From: Haloechinothrix aidingensis
GTDB taxonomy: Bacteria > Actinomycetota > Actinomycetes > Mycobacteriales > Pseudonocardiaceae
Direction: 5' to 3'
Length of the DNA stretch: 64,000 bases
Assembly: GCF_013450155.1 (NCBI RefSeq)
Contig: NZ_JACCKD010000007.1
Span: forward strand, 124,001-188,000
Positions 26,120 through 34,732 of this stretch are shown here, one piece after another. How positions within the stretch are numbered: position 1 is the stretch's first letter; the number at the start of each line of letters is the position of its first letter. The notes under the pieces are model-generated. The model did not search any database. It was not told the origin of the DNA and saw only the letters and a program-made list of their open reading frames with translations. The position numbers and the translations under genes are program-made.

Positions 26120-26775
26120 TTCCCGATCCCCCCACGAGTCATCGTGCCGCTCACGCCGTGCCCTCCCTCGCCAGGTGACCACCGGCCCCGCACCCGGCAC
26201 GCCCGTCGCCGGTGCGTCGTACACGTGCGACGCGGGCGCGGCGACCATGCCGGTGACGGAGGGTCGTCGCGAGCCTTCGAGTCCAGATCGGCGATGATAC
26301 CGGCGGGCGGAGGGACGGCTCGCGCGGTACCCGGCGACCATCCGGGCAGGCAGCACCGTCGTGTGCGACGGCCACCCCGGCAGGCAGTACCGGCCCCACC
26401 GGCCCGGCGACCGTTACGGCTACGTGATCGCCGTGCTTCATCACCCCAGGCAGACTGGGGCTTCCCGCTGGTGTGCCCCGGAGGCACACAGGGACCACAC
26501 CGGGGGTCACGTATGTCGGGAACGCCGATAACATACACGAAAGTCCTAGTCCGCGCAGGAGGGTAGATACCCGACGTGCTACCAGCTGGTACTCCGCGAC
26601 ACGACCGGGGAGCGTACGGTGCACAATGTGCTGGGCCCGCTCATGACGCCGTGCGTGGGGGCCGACCGCATGACCCCCTGCCGAGCCGCGCCATGAGCAA
26701 TGGCGACAGCTCGCGCCGCGGCACCGGCGCGGAGCATCGCCGCGGACTACGTATCCCGAAGGGGGGTGCCAGGGC
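26120..26775. other. Long divergent intergenic region
   Basis: About 650 bases separate the acyltransferase from the anchored-protein operon. I see no convincing gene. There is a 7-bp hairpin GTGTGCC-CCGGA-GGCACAC (26471-26489) and a dyad GTATGT...ACATAC (26511-26516/26531-26536) in a patch of lower GC, likely parts of the divergent promoters. The 5' end of the acyltransferase may extend into the first 130 bases. Confidence 0.5.
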
Positions 26776-28032
26776 GTGACCTGGCAGGAGGAGCTGCGCA
26801 AACTCGACGAGGACTACTCGTCGGGCAAACTCTCGGCTGACGACTACACCAAGCGGCGCGAGCAGGTCCTGTATTCCGCGGTCACACGCGGCACCGGGGA
26901 GCAGCAGACCGCGCAGTCCCAGACCGCGGCGCAGCCCCCGGAGGACGACCACGCGAGCGCGGGGCAGCAGGCCGGGGTGAACCCGTCCGGCACCGACCAG
27001 GCTCAGGCAGGCCCCGACGCGCCGTCCGACGCGACCCAGGTGTTCCAGGCCCCTGCGTCATCCCCGCACGGCACACCCCAGCAGCAGGGGCAGACGCCGC
27101 AGCCGGACAAGGAAGCCTCGCAGGAGGCGACCCGAGCGGTACCGCCCCCGGACAGCAGCGCCGAGCGCACCCAGTTCGTCTCGCAGGGGCAGCTGCAGCA
27201 ACCGCCCTCACCGCCCGGCGGCTTCGCCCAGCCGCACGCCCAGCAGCAGCCGTACGCACCACAGCAACCGCCGTGGAACGCTCCGGACGACGACTCCAGC
27301 CCGCCATGGGGTGGCTCGGAGTTCCCACCCGTAGCACCCTCCTCGGACGCCGACTGGGTCAGGCAAGGGCCCGAGCTGTTCCAGGGGTCGGGCAAGGGCA
27401 ACGGTAAGAGCCACGCAGGCACGGTCCTCGCAGGCGCCCTGGCACTGCTCGTACTCGCCGGCATCGGGATCGGCGCGTTCTTCCTCCTCGGTAACGGCGG
27501 CGACGAGGAGGGTCCGGCCGGAACCGCCGACCCGGAACCGCCCGCAGAGGAGCCACCCGAGGAACCGGAGAAGCTCGCCCTGCCCGAGCTGGCGGGTTCC
27601 GCGGAGGATCACTCCCATATCGAAGGCTTCGGCGACCTCCCCGAGCTGAACTACCTGCTCGACGACGAGCTCGAGATCTACGAGGAAGCGGGCGCGCGCG
27701 ACGTCAGGTTCAACGTCCAGCACCTCCCGAGCGACAGTACGGCGATCGTGCTGCTCGTGGAGTCCGCCGGCGAGGAGGACGCGGCCGAAGCGGCCGAGGC
27801 CCTGCGCGAGATCCAGGTCGGCAACGGCGCCGAGGAGGTGGACGACCAGCCGGAAGGCATCCTGACCACCGAGTACGGCGATGACGACAAGAACCAGATC
27901 CGTGCCCACTATGCCAGCGAGGACGTCATCGTGCGGCTGGAGGTCGTGACCACGGAAGGCGCGTCCACCGCACGCGACGACTACGAGGACACGCTGGACG
28001 CGGCCCTGGAAGCCATGCCCGCCGATGCCTGA
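26776..28032 (+). CDS. Membrane-anchored acidic protein with SHOCT-like N-terminus
   Basis: A 418-residue protein of unknown function. The first 35 residues (WQEELRKLDEDYSSGKLSAD then DYTKRREQVL) resemble the short helical SHOCT-type oligomerisation motif. A Gln/Pro-rich disordered cytoplasmic stretch follows to about 210, then one membrane helix (about 212-237, GTVLAGALALLVLAGIGIGA). Beyond it lie an acidic linker and a folded extracytoplasmic domain rich in Asp/Glu (about 275-418). It starts at a GTG after GAAGGGGGG. Its stop overlaps the next ATG by eight bases, so it is tightly coupled to the large glycosyltransferase fusion. The extracytoplasmic domain shares its general pattern with the protein at 31845. 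Confidence 0.75.
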   Translation: MTWQEELRKLDEDYSSGKLSADDYTKRREQVLYSAVTRGTGEQQTAQSQTAAQPPEDDHASAGQQAGVNPSGTDQAQAGPDAPSDATQVFQAPASSPHGTPQQQGQTPQPDKEASQEATRAVPPPDSSAERTQFVSQGQLQQPPSPPGGFAQPHAQQQPYAPQQPPWNAPDDDSSPPWGGSEFPPVAPSSDADWVRQGPELFQGSGKGNGKSHAGTVLAGALALLVLAGIGIGAFFLLGNGGDEEGPAGTADPEPPAEEPPEEPEKLALPELAGSAEDHSHIEGFGDLPELNYLLDDELEIYEEAGARDVRFNVQHLPSDSTAIVLLVESAGEEDAAEAAEALREIQVGNGAEEVDDQPEGILTTEYGDDDKNQIRAHYASEDVIVRLEVVTTEGASTARDDYEDTLDAALEAMPADA

Positions 28033-31000
28033 ACCGCTGGACCACTCACCCGGGGTCACGGCATGCACCGTTGTGGCCCGGAACTACCTTCCCGCGGCAC
28101 GGGTTCTCGCGCGCTCCTACCTCGCGCACCACCCCGGACACGAGTTCGTCATCGCCGTCATCGACCGGTTCGCGCCCCACGACCCGGCCGCGGGTGAGCG
28201 CAGCGCGGACGGCTACCGGGTAGTCGGGCCCGAACACCTCGGCATCGGCGAGCAGGACTACCTGAGGATGGCCACGGCCTACTCGGTGACCGAGCTCGCC
28301 ACGGCAGTGAAGCCGTTCTTCCTTCGCGAGCTGCGCGCCACGTGCCGCGCGGCCGATGTGGTGATCTACCTCGACCCGGACATCGAGGTGTACGCGCCGA
28401 TGCCGGAGGTCGCCCGGCTCGCCGCCGGGCACCGGCTGGTGCTCACGCCGCACTTCGTCAACCCGCTGCCCAGGGACGGTAAGGAACCGGACGAGACCGT
28501 CATCATGGGTACGGGCGTGTTCAACCTCGGCTTCATCGCGACCGGACACGGCTCGGAGGACTTCCTCGACTTCTGGGCCGAGCGGCTGCGGCACGACGCC
28601 ATCGTCGCTCCCGAGCGCCAGCTGTTCACCGACCAGCGCTGGGTGGACCAGGTACCCGCCCTGTTCACACACACCGTGCTCCGCGACCCCGGATACAACG
28701 TCGCGTACTGGAACCTGCACGAACGCCCGCTGACGCGTTCCCGGGAGGAGGGCATCACAGCGGGTGGAAGCCCGCTGCGGTTCTTCCACTTCAGCGGGTA
28801 CCGGCCGGATCGTCCGTGGCAACTGTCCGCTCACTGCGCGCGCAGGCCACGGGTCCTGCTCTCCGAACACCCGGTGGTGCGGGAACTGTGCGACGGCTAC
28901 GCTCGGGCGCTGCGCCGGGCCGGGTACGCGGCGAGCGGCGAAGACGTCCCGTACGGCTTCGCGGAGTTCGCCGATGGTAGCCCGATCACCCCGGAAGTGC
29001 GCAGGCTCTTCCGCACGGGCTGGATCGCGGCGGACCGCACCGGTGAGAAGCCCCCACCGCACGCCTTCGACAACGACTCCGGCTCCGCGCTACGTCACTG
29101 GCTGACCTCACCGGAGGACAACGCGCAAGCCGCCGCGGGCACACACCGGCTCGCGCTGTCCGTCTGGCGGTCCAGAACCGATCTTCAGCTGGCCTTCCCG
29201 CATCCGAACGGGCAGGACGCGGAGGCGTTCCGTTCCTGGTGCGCCACGTCCGGGGTCGCCGAGAACGCGCTGCCCGAGTGGGCCACGCCGGGTGAACCGC
29301 GGAATCTCGCCGCGCCCGAGGACACGTTCGGGGTGAACATCGCCGGATACCTCACGGCGGAGCTCGGCCTCGGCGAGATGGGCCGGATCGTGCACGACGC
29401 CATCAGCGCGGCGGGGGTCGAGTCCGTCTCCGTCGTCGAGGAGCGCGCCCTGTCGAACCGGACGCGGGCGACGCACACCGGCACGGTCGACCACCCACGC
29501 TTCCCGGTCAGCCTGCTCGCGGTGAACGCGGACCAGACTCCGGTGCTGCTGAGCAACTACCCCGAGCTCGAGCACGACCGCTACACCATCGGCCTCTGGG
29601 CATGGGAGCTCGAGGATTTCCCTGCCTGGCAACACTCCGCCTTCGAACGGGTCGACGAGGTCTGGACGATCAGCCGGTTCTGCGCGGACGCGATCGCGGC
29701 GCACTCACCCGTGCCGGTCAGGACGATTCCCGTCCCGGTGCGCGACCCTGGCACACCGGCCAGGAAGGAACGGGATCCTGGCGAGCCGACCACGTTCCTG
29801 TTCACGTTCGACTTCAACAGCGTCGGAGAGCGGAAGAACCCCTGGGGCGTCGTCTCGGCGTTCGGCCGCGCCTTCCGGGACCGCGATGACGTGCGCCTGG
29901 TCATCAAGGCGATCAACGGGGACATCAACCCGCACAGCGCCGAACGGCTTCGCGTCCTGACCGCCGAGGATCACCGGATCGACCTGATCGAGCGCTACCT
30001 CAGCAGGGCCGAGATGGACGAGCTGTACCGCGACAGCGACTGCTATGTCTCGCTGCACCGCAGTGAAGGGTTCGGGCTCACGCTCGCCGAGTCGATGGCA
30101 CACGGCCTGCCGGTGATCTCGACCGACTACTCGGGAACGTCCGAGTTCGTCGACGAGAGCTCGGGATGGTTGGTCCCGTACCGCCTGGTGCGTGTCGGGG
30201 AGGGGAACTTTCCCTACCATGCCGATGCCCTCTGGGCCGAACCCGATCTCGACACCGCGGCGGCGGCGATGCGCGCGGTCGCGGACGACCCCGCCGCGGC
30301 ACGGGAGAAGGGGCAGGTCGCCCGCGAGCACATCCTGCGTTCCCGCCCGCCGGCCGCCGCCGCGGAGTGGCTGCGCACCGAGCTCGAACGCGCGTACCGG
30401 ACGTGGCGCGAGCGGAAGCGCAGCACGGCACCCACCGCGCCGACCGACCCGCTCCACCCGCTCCGTGCTGGCAAGGCAGCGCTGCACTGGCGTCCGGACA
30501 CATCGGCCCCGTCCCGCACTCCGCTGGCACCGGCCATGCGCAAGGCCGTCATCCGCGCGATCGACCACTACGATGTGCACCAGCGAACCGTGATGTCCGC
30601 ACTCGTCGACGGCGTCGAGAACACCGCCTCGGAGCTGCTGGCCAGGATCGAAGTCATCGAGGCCGACCAGACCCGGACCGGCGACCTCACGGCCCTCGTC
30701 CGTGACGAGGTCGCCCGGGCGATGCGGCCGGAGCTGCAGGACTCCGCGCGCACCCGTGCCGAGCTGGGCGAGCTCCATCGTGCCGTGGACGAATGGCGCC
30801 CGCACACCGAACGCGCGCTCGCCGACCTCCGGTCGGACCTCGCGGAGCTGCGCTCCACACTGGACCGGCTTCCGGAGAGCCCGGCGATCACCGGCCTCGC
30901 TGCCCGGCTGGAAGACCACGAGCGGCTCACCCACCGGATGTTCCAGGAGCGCGACACCCGCTCGGACCAGGAAGAACGCACGCTCGCGCGGGTCGAGCAG

Positions 31001-31831
31001 GACGTCACCGCCGTACACGATGCCGTCAGATCGGTACACGCGCCCGTACCGGACGGCGCCGACGTCGTGGTGTGCGACGCCGGTGCACTGCTGCTACCCC
31101 GTGACGAGGTGATGTGGGAATGGATCACGCACCACCGCAGTTGGGAAGTCCGCGAAGCCGAGCTGATGGCTCGGCTCATCCAGGAACGTCCCGGCGCCTT
31201 CCTGGACATCGGCGCGCATGTCGGGTATCACACGCTCAAGCTCCTGCAGAGTTGCTCCGACGCGGTCGGCGTCATCGCCGTCGAGGCGGACCGGGACAAC
31301 TTCGCGTTGCTGAGGCGCAACATCGCGGTCAACCTCCCCGATGCGACAGCCGCACGGGTACAGGCGCTGCACCTCGCCGCATGGGACGCCGACGGGGAGG
31401 TCGAGCTGGTACGTGGGGCGGAAGCCAACAGCGGTGACCACCGGGTTCACCCACCCGACCAGGAGCCCGGCGGCCGGGAGCGGCCGCACGTACCCGCCGC
31501 GCGGCTCGACGGCAGGCAGGATGTGCACGGCGCGCCGGTCAGCCTGGTCAAGCTCGACCTGCAAGGCCGGGACCACCGCGCGATCGCCGGGCTGTCCGGC
31601 ATCGTGCGCCGGGACCGCCCGGACATCGTGTGCGAGTTCAGTCCCGAAGCGATCATCGAGCTCGGCGACGACCCGTCCACTGTACTCACCGGGTACCGCG
31701 ACCTCGGGTACACGCCGCTCGTGGTCAGCGAAGCCGGGCCGGTCGCGGTCGACTCGAGCGACGAGGAGCTGGTCCGGACCGCGCGGACGGCGACCACCGG
31801 ATTCCACACCCTGTGGTTGAGACCGAGCTGA
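28025..31831 (+). CDS. Three-domain glycosyltransferase-glycosyltransferase-FkbM methyltransferase fusion
   Basis: A 1268-residue cytoplasmic protein. Residues 1 to about 330 resemble a GT-A nucleotide-sugar transferase (TACTVVARNYLPAARVLARS at the start, the DxD-like YLDPDIEVYAP near 115, NLGFIATG near 170). Residues about 430-800 are a GT-B/GT4 glycosyltransferase (GVNIAGYLTAELGLGEMGR; RSEGFGLTLAESMAHGLPVI near 680, with its E-x7-E). Residues about 840-1010 are charged helical, coiled-coil-like. Residues about 1030-1268 are a SAM methyltransferase of the FkbM type (FLDIGAHVGYHTLKLL near 1060; VKLDLQGRDHRAI near 1175, where FkbM proteins usually have KIDVEGAE). The predicted job is to add two sugars and methylate one. 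It is translationally coupled to the anchored protein upstream and followed by another 14 bases later. Confidence 0.85.
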   Translation: MPEPLDHSPGVTACTVVARNYLPAARVLARSYLAHHPGHEFVIAVIDRFAPHDPAAGERSADGYRVVGPEHLGIGEQDYLRMATAYSVTELATAVKPFFLRELRATCRAADVVIYLDPDIEVYAPMPEVARLAAGHRLVLTPHFVNPLPRDGKEPDETVIMGTGVFNLGFIATGHGSEDFLDFWAERLRHDAIVAPERQLFTDQRWVDQVPALFTHTVLRDPGYNVAYWNLHERPLTRSREEGITAGGSPLRFFHFSGYRPDRPWQLSAHCARRPRVLLSEHPVVRELCDGYARALRRAGYAASGEDVPYGFAEFADGSPITPEVRRLFRTGWIAADRTGEKPPPHAFDNDSGSALRHWLTSPEDNAQAAAGTHRLALSVWRSRTDLQLAFPHPNGQDAEAFRSWCATSGVAENALPEWATPGEPRNLAAPEDTFGVNIAGYLTAELGLGEMGRIVHDAISAAGVESVSVVEERALSNRTRATHTGTVDHPRFPVSLLAVNADQTPVLLSNYPELEHDRYTIGLWAWELEDFPAWQHSAFERVDEVWTISRFCADAIAAHSPVPVRTIPVPVRDPGTPARKERDPGEPTTFLFTFDFNSVGERKNPWGVVSAFGRAFRDRDDVRLVIKAINGDINPHSAERLRVLTAEDHRIDLIERYLSRAEMDELYRDSDCYVSLHRSEGFGLTLAESMAHGLPVISTDYSGTSEFVDESSGWLVPYRLVRVGEGNFPYHADALWAEPDLDTAAAAMRAVADDPAAAREKGQVAREHILRSRPPAAAAEWLRTELERAYRTWRERKRSTAPTAPTDPLHPLRAGKAALHWRPDTSAPSRTPLAPAMRKAVIRAIDHYDVHQRTVMSALVDGVENTASELLARIEVIEADQTRTGDLTALVRDEVARAMRPELQDSARTRAELGELHRAVDEWRPHTERALADLRSDLAELRSTLDRLPESPAITGLAARLEDHERLTHRMFQERDTRSDQEERTLARVEQDVTAVHDAVRSVHAPVPDGADVVVCDAGALLLPRDEVMWEWITHHRSWEVREAELMARLIQERPGAFLDIGAHVGYHTLKLLQSCSDAVGVIAVEADRDNFALLRRNIAVNLPDATAARVQALHLAAWDADGEVELVRGAEANSGDHRVHPPDQEPGGRERPHVPAARLDGRQDVHGAPVSLVKLDLQGRDHRAIAGLSGIVRRDRPDIVCEFSPEAIIELGDDPSTVLTGYRDLGYTPLVVSEAGPVAVDSSDEELVRTARTATTGFHTLWLRPS

Positions 31832-31844
31832 TACCGGCGATGGG

Positions 31845-32492
31845 GTGACGGTGCAGGTATCGGGGGACAGGCTCGGCACGATGCGGACGGTGCTGGCGTA
31901 CGTTCTCGTGCTCGTCGCGATCGTCGTGCTCGGGCTGGGTTCGTGGTGCGTATCCGGGCGGCATCTACCGCTCGCGGGCAGCGCCGGCACGCAGTCCTCC
32001 GGGGAGGCGGGACGCTACCCGTCCGACCCGCTCGCGGTGGCCGAGATCGGCGGCGCCCAGGAGAACCTCGAACGCGTACGAACGGTCGAGGACCTGCACG
32101 GGGTCGGCATGCTCACCGACGAGGAAGAGCGCGAGTACGCGCGCGCGGGCGCCGAGCGAGTGAGGCTGGTCGTGGCGAACTTCGACCAGGGCAAGGCGAC
32201 CGTTCTGCTCGCGAGGATGCCCGACGCGGCACGAGCGGGCGCGGGCGCGCACGCGCTCGGGGAGCTGCAACGCGGCTACGGTTTCGACGTACCCGTCGAC
32301 GCCGGGGCCGAGGTGATGGCAGGCGTACTGCCGGAGTCGGCGGAAGCCCGGCCGGGCGGTCGCGCGCACTACGCCAGCGGGAACGCGCTCGTGCGGGTGG
32401 GCTTCCGCGGTGATGACAGCGCGGCCACCCGGGAGAAGTTCGTCGAGGTGCTGACGGCCCAGATGGAGGTGCTGCCGCCCCATGACCGGTGA
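31845..32492 (+). CDS. Single-pass membrane protein of the same style as the 26776 gene product
   Basis: A 215-residue protein: short N-terminus, one membrane helix (about residues 14-36, VLAYVLVLVAIVVLGLGSW), and an extracytoplasmic domain. Its core (RVRLVVANFDQGKATVLLAR) and C-terminal REKFVEVLTAQMEVLPP align in style with RFNVQHLPSDSTAIVLLVE and the C-terminus of the protein at 26776, suggesting distant paralogues flanking the fusion enzyme. No function is recognised. It starts at a GTG 13 bases after the fusion gene. Its end overlaps the start of the following polytopic protein by 11 bases, so all belong to one operon. Confidence 0.7.
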   Translation: MTVQVSGDRLGTMRTVLAYVLVLVAIVVLGLGSWCVSGRHLPLAGSAGTQSSGEAGRYPSDPLAVAEIGGAQENLERVRTVEDLHGVGMLTDEEEREYARAGAERVRLVVANFDQGKATVLLARMPDAARAGAGAHALGELQRGYGFDVPVDAGAEVMAGVLPESAEARPGGRAHYASGNALVRVGFRGDDSAATREKFVEVLTAQMEVLPPHDR

Positions 32493-33546
32493 CGTAGCAG
32501 CACGCCGGTCCGGCACGGCCGTTTCCGGTTCACCCGTCACGGTGCCGGGAGTCCGGCTGACGCTGGCGCTCGGGATCGTGCTGGTCGGTTACAGCTATCT
32601 CGTCGCGCTCTGGCCGTCCCGGTACCAGGTGACGCCCCGGCCGGTCGTGCTGGCTCGTGAATGGCTGAACTTCCCGCTCGGCATCGGCGAGGACTTCGGC
32701 ATGCTCGGCGTCGCGCTACTACTGCTGTCGCTGGGCTACACGGCCGCCGACGCGGTTTCGCGGCTCGGCACACGACGCGCGTGTGCCACGCTGCTCGTGC
32801 GCGGCTACCTTCCCTTCGCGTTCGCCGCGACGTTGAGCTGGCTGTTGCTCCTGGCCGGTGCGCGGCCGTTCACGGACGGTGCGCCGGGGCAGCTGTCGAT
32901 CAGCGCGTACCTGAGCAACCTGGCACTGGTCGACGGCCTGCTCGGCGAGCAGACGCTGTTCGGGCTCGGCTGGGTCATCGTGGTCGGGACCCTGTTCTGC
33001 CTGCTGGTTCTGGCCACGGCGGCGTTGTTGACCCGGGTTCCGCTGGCGGCCACCGCGGTCCAGCTCGCGGTGGCCGTCACCGCGGTCGTCGCCGGCGGGA
33101 CGGCAGGGGGCTGGGTCGCCGAGCTGGGGCAGCTGTCCGTCTACCTGTCGTTCCCACTGCTCGGCGAGCTGATCTGGACCGTCCGCGAACGCGGCGTACC
33201 GGGATGGGCCGCCGCCCCGGCCGGCCTCGGCTGCCTCGCCGTCGTCATCGCGGGCGAACGCATCTACCCGGAGCTCGCCGGCTGGCTGTACGCGCTGACC
33301 ACGGTGTACGCGGTCCTGATCCTGCTGCTGTCCCTGGCGAGGGGAGCCGGGCCGGGACGTTCCACGATCGTCGGCTGGGCCGCGGACCGTACATACCCTC
33401 TCTTCCTGCTGATCGGTGTGGTCGGGTACCCGATCCTGTTCGCCTTCGACGATGTCGCCTTCGCGGTGGCACTTCCGCTGGCGGTCGCGGGAACCGTGGC
33501 GGCGGCCGAAGGACTGTTCCGGTTGATGACGGCGGTGCGAACATGA
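32482..33546 (+). CDS. Polytopic membrane protein, degenerate acyltransferase-3-like
   Basis: A 354-residue protein with about ten membrane helices arranged like acyltransferase-3 proteins (for example GYSYLVALWPSRY, then a helix with GVALLLLSLGYTAADAV, and the C-terminal RTYPLFLLIGVVGYPILFAF, which matches the late helix of that family). The Arg-x10-His catalytic motif seen in the neighbours is absent here: the first segment has neither the Arg nor the His. It may be a non-catalytic partner or a flippase-like component for its neighbour. It overlaps the genes on both sides (11 bases upstream, four bases ATGA downstream). Assignment to the fold is by pattern only. Confidence 0.65.
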   Translation: MTGDVAARRSGTAVSGSPVTVPGVRLTLALGIVLVGYSYLVALWPSRYQVTPRPVVLAREWLNFPLGIGEDFGMLGVALLLLSLGYTAADAVSRLGTRRACATLLVRGYLPFAFAATLSWLLLLAGARPFTDGAPGQLSISAYLSNLALVDGLLGEQTLFGLGWVIVVGTLFCLLVLATAALLTRVPLAATAVQLAVAVTAVVAGGTAGGWVAELGQLSVYLSFPLLGELIWTVRERGVPGWAAAPAGLGCLAVVIAGERIYPELAGWLYALTTVYAVLILLLSLARGAGPGRSTIVGWAADRTYPLFLLIGVVGYPILFAFDDVAFAVALPLAVAGTVAAAEGLFRLMTAVRT

Positions 33547-34652
33547 ACGGTGCCGATCGAGGCCGGATGTACGGTCTGGACCTGCTGCGCGTCCTCGCGT
33601 CCCTCATGGTGGTCTACACGCACACCGCGAACTGGTTCGCTACCCGCGGCCACGACTGGTGGTTGTCGACAGGAGTGGACCGGTACGTTACCGCACCGCT
33701 GAACCTCAACCCTCGGCTGTCGTTCGTCGGTGTCGCCGCGTTCTTCCTGATCAGCGGGCTCGTCATCACGCATGTCGCGGGCAGGGAGTCCGGTCCGCTG
33801 TTCCTCCGCCGCAGGGCGAGCCGGATCCTGCCGCTGCTGTTCGCGACGACGTTCGCCGCATGGTGCTTGATCAACCTCGGCCTGTACGTCCCGGAGAGTG
33901 GGCAGGACAGCGTGAACCTCGCCGACCTGATCCTCGCCGCCACCCTGTTCGGATTCTTCACCACACCCGAGGTCGTTCTGCTCGGCCTGGCATGGACACT
34001 GCTGATCCAGGTGGTCTTCTATCTCTACATCGGAGTCACCGCCCCGCTGCTGCGTACGCATCCATGGATGCCGTTCGCGATCGCAGCGGCCATCACGACG
34101 GCAGGGTTGTCCCTGGGGACCGGTTCGGGAGACGTCGCGATCCACCGGCTCGGGCTGATCGCCGCGTACCTGCCGGTACTCTGCATCGGGGCGCTGATCG
34201 GGCTCGTTCACCAGGGAAAGGTGCGTCCGGTGGCGGGAACCGCGCTCGGCACGGTGCACTTCATGCTCTTCGTCTGGGCCGACCGCATCGGCGAACACCT
34301 GCACACCGGCGACGCGCACCCGAGGCTGGTCGCGCTGATGATCATTCTCGTCGTGCTCGTGCTCGGCGTCCACGACCGGCTGAGCACCTCACCCGTGATC
34401 AAGGCCTGGGCACGGCGTACCTACACGACCTACTTACTCCACCCGTTGTGCCTGTACCCGGTACTCGACCAGCTGGTTCCCGTGATCGGCGCCGAAGCCG
34501 CGCTCGCCGTCGCGTTGGTCGTGCTCGTCGCGGTCGTCGAAGCGGCGCACAGGTGGTTCGAGATGCCCATCGACCGGTGGGTGCGTGCACGGGAGAAGCC
34601 GCGCGCGCCCGTTCCGGCGGACGCCGGTTCCGGCCCCGGACCGACCGGCTAG
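33543..34652 (+). CDS. Acyltransferase family 3
   Basis: A 369-residue protein with about ten membrane helices. The catalytic pair is intact: Arg16 and His27 in LDLLRVLASLMVVYTHTANW. It is followed by FVGVAAFFLISGLVITHVAG and RRRASRILPLLFATTFAAW, characteristic of the family. The late segment TYTTYLLHPLCLYPVLDQLV also fits. The C-terminal tail is short, basic and Pro-rich. The ATG at 33543 overlaps the preceding TGA (ATGA), so it is coupled to the degenerate homologue. It is the last gene of the operon that begins at 26776. It should O-acylate an exported sugar, possibly the product of the fusion glycosyltransferase. Confidence 0.85.
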   Translation: MNGADRGRMYGLDLLRVLASLMVVYTHTANWFATRGHDWWLSTGVDRYVTAPLNLNPRLSFVGVAAFFLISGLVITHVAGRESGPLFLRRRASRILPLLFATTFAAWCLINLGLYVPESGQDSVNLADLILAATLFGFFTTPEVVLLGLAWTLLIQVVFYLYIGVTAPLLRTHPWMPFAIAAAITTAGLSLGTGSGDVAIHRLGLIAAYLPVLCIGALIGLVHQGKVRPVAGTALGTVHFMLFVWADRIGEHLHTGDAHPRLVALMIILVVLVLGVHDRLSTSPVIKAWARRTYTTYLLHPLCLYPVLDQLVPVIGAEAALAVALVVLVAVVEAAHRWFEMPIDRWVRAREKPRAPVPADAGSGPGPTG

Positions 34653-34675
34653 TCCGGCTGCGGCCGGCGACACAC

Positions 34676-34713
34676 CTCGGGCCCGGCCGCGAGGTCCATC
34701 GGCCGGGCCCGAG
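34676..34713. terminator. Very strong convergent hairpin
   Basis: A perfect 14-bp stem, CTCGGGCCCGGCCG (34676-34689) with CGGCCGGGCCCGAG (34700-34713), ten-base loop, in the gap where the surface operon meets the oppositely oriented secreted-protein gene. It is probably a bidirectional terminator. Confidence 0.8.
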
Positions 34714-34732
34714 TTCTGAAGGTGCCGAGTCG

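Noticed and set aside
26576-26779. Small plus-strand frame before the anchored-protein gene
   Set aside because: Poor codon pattern, no ribosome site, product without features; more likely leader DNA.
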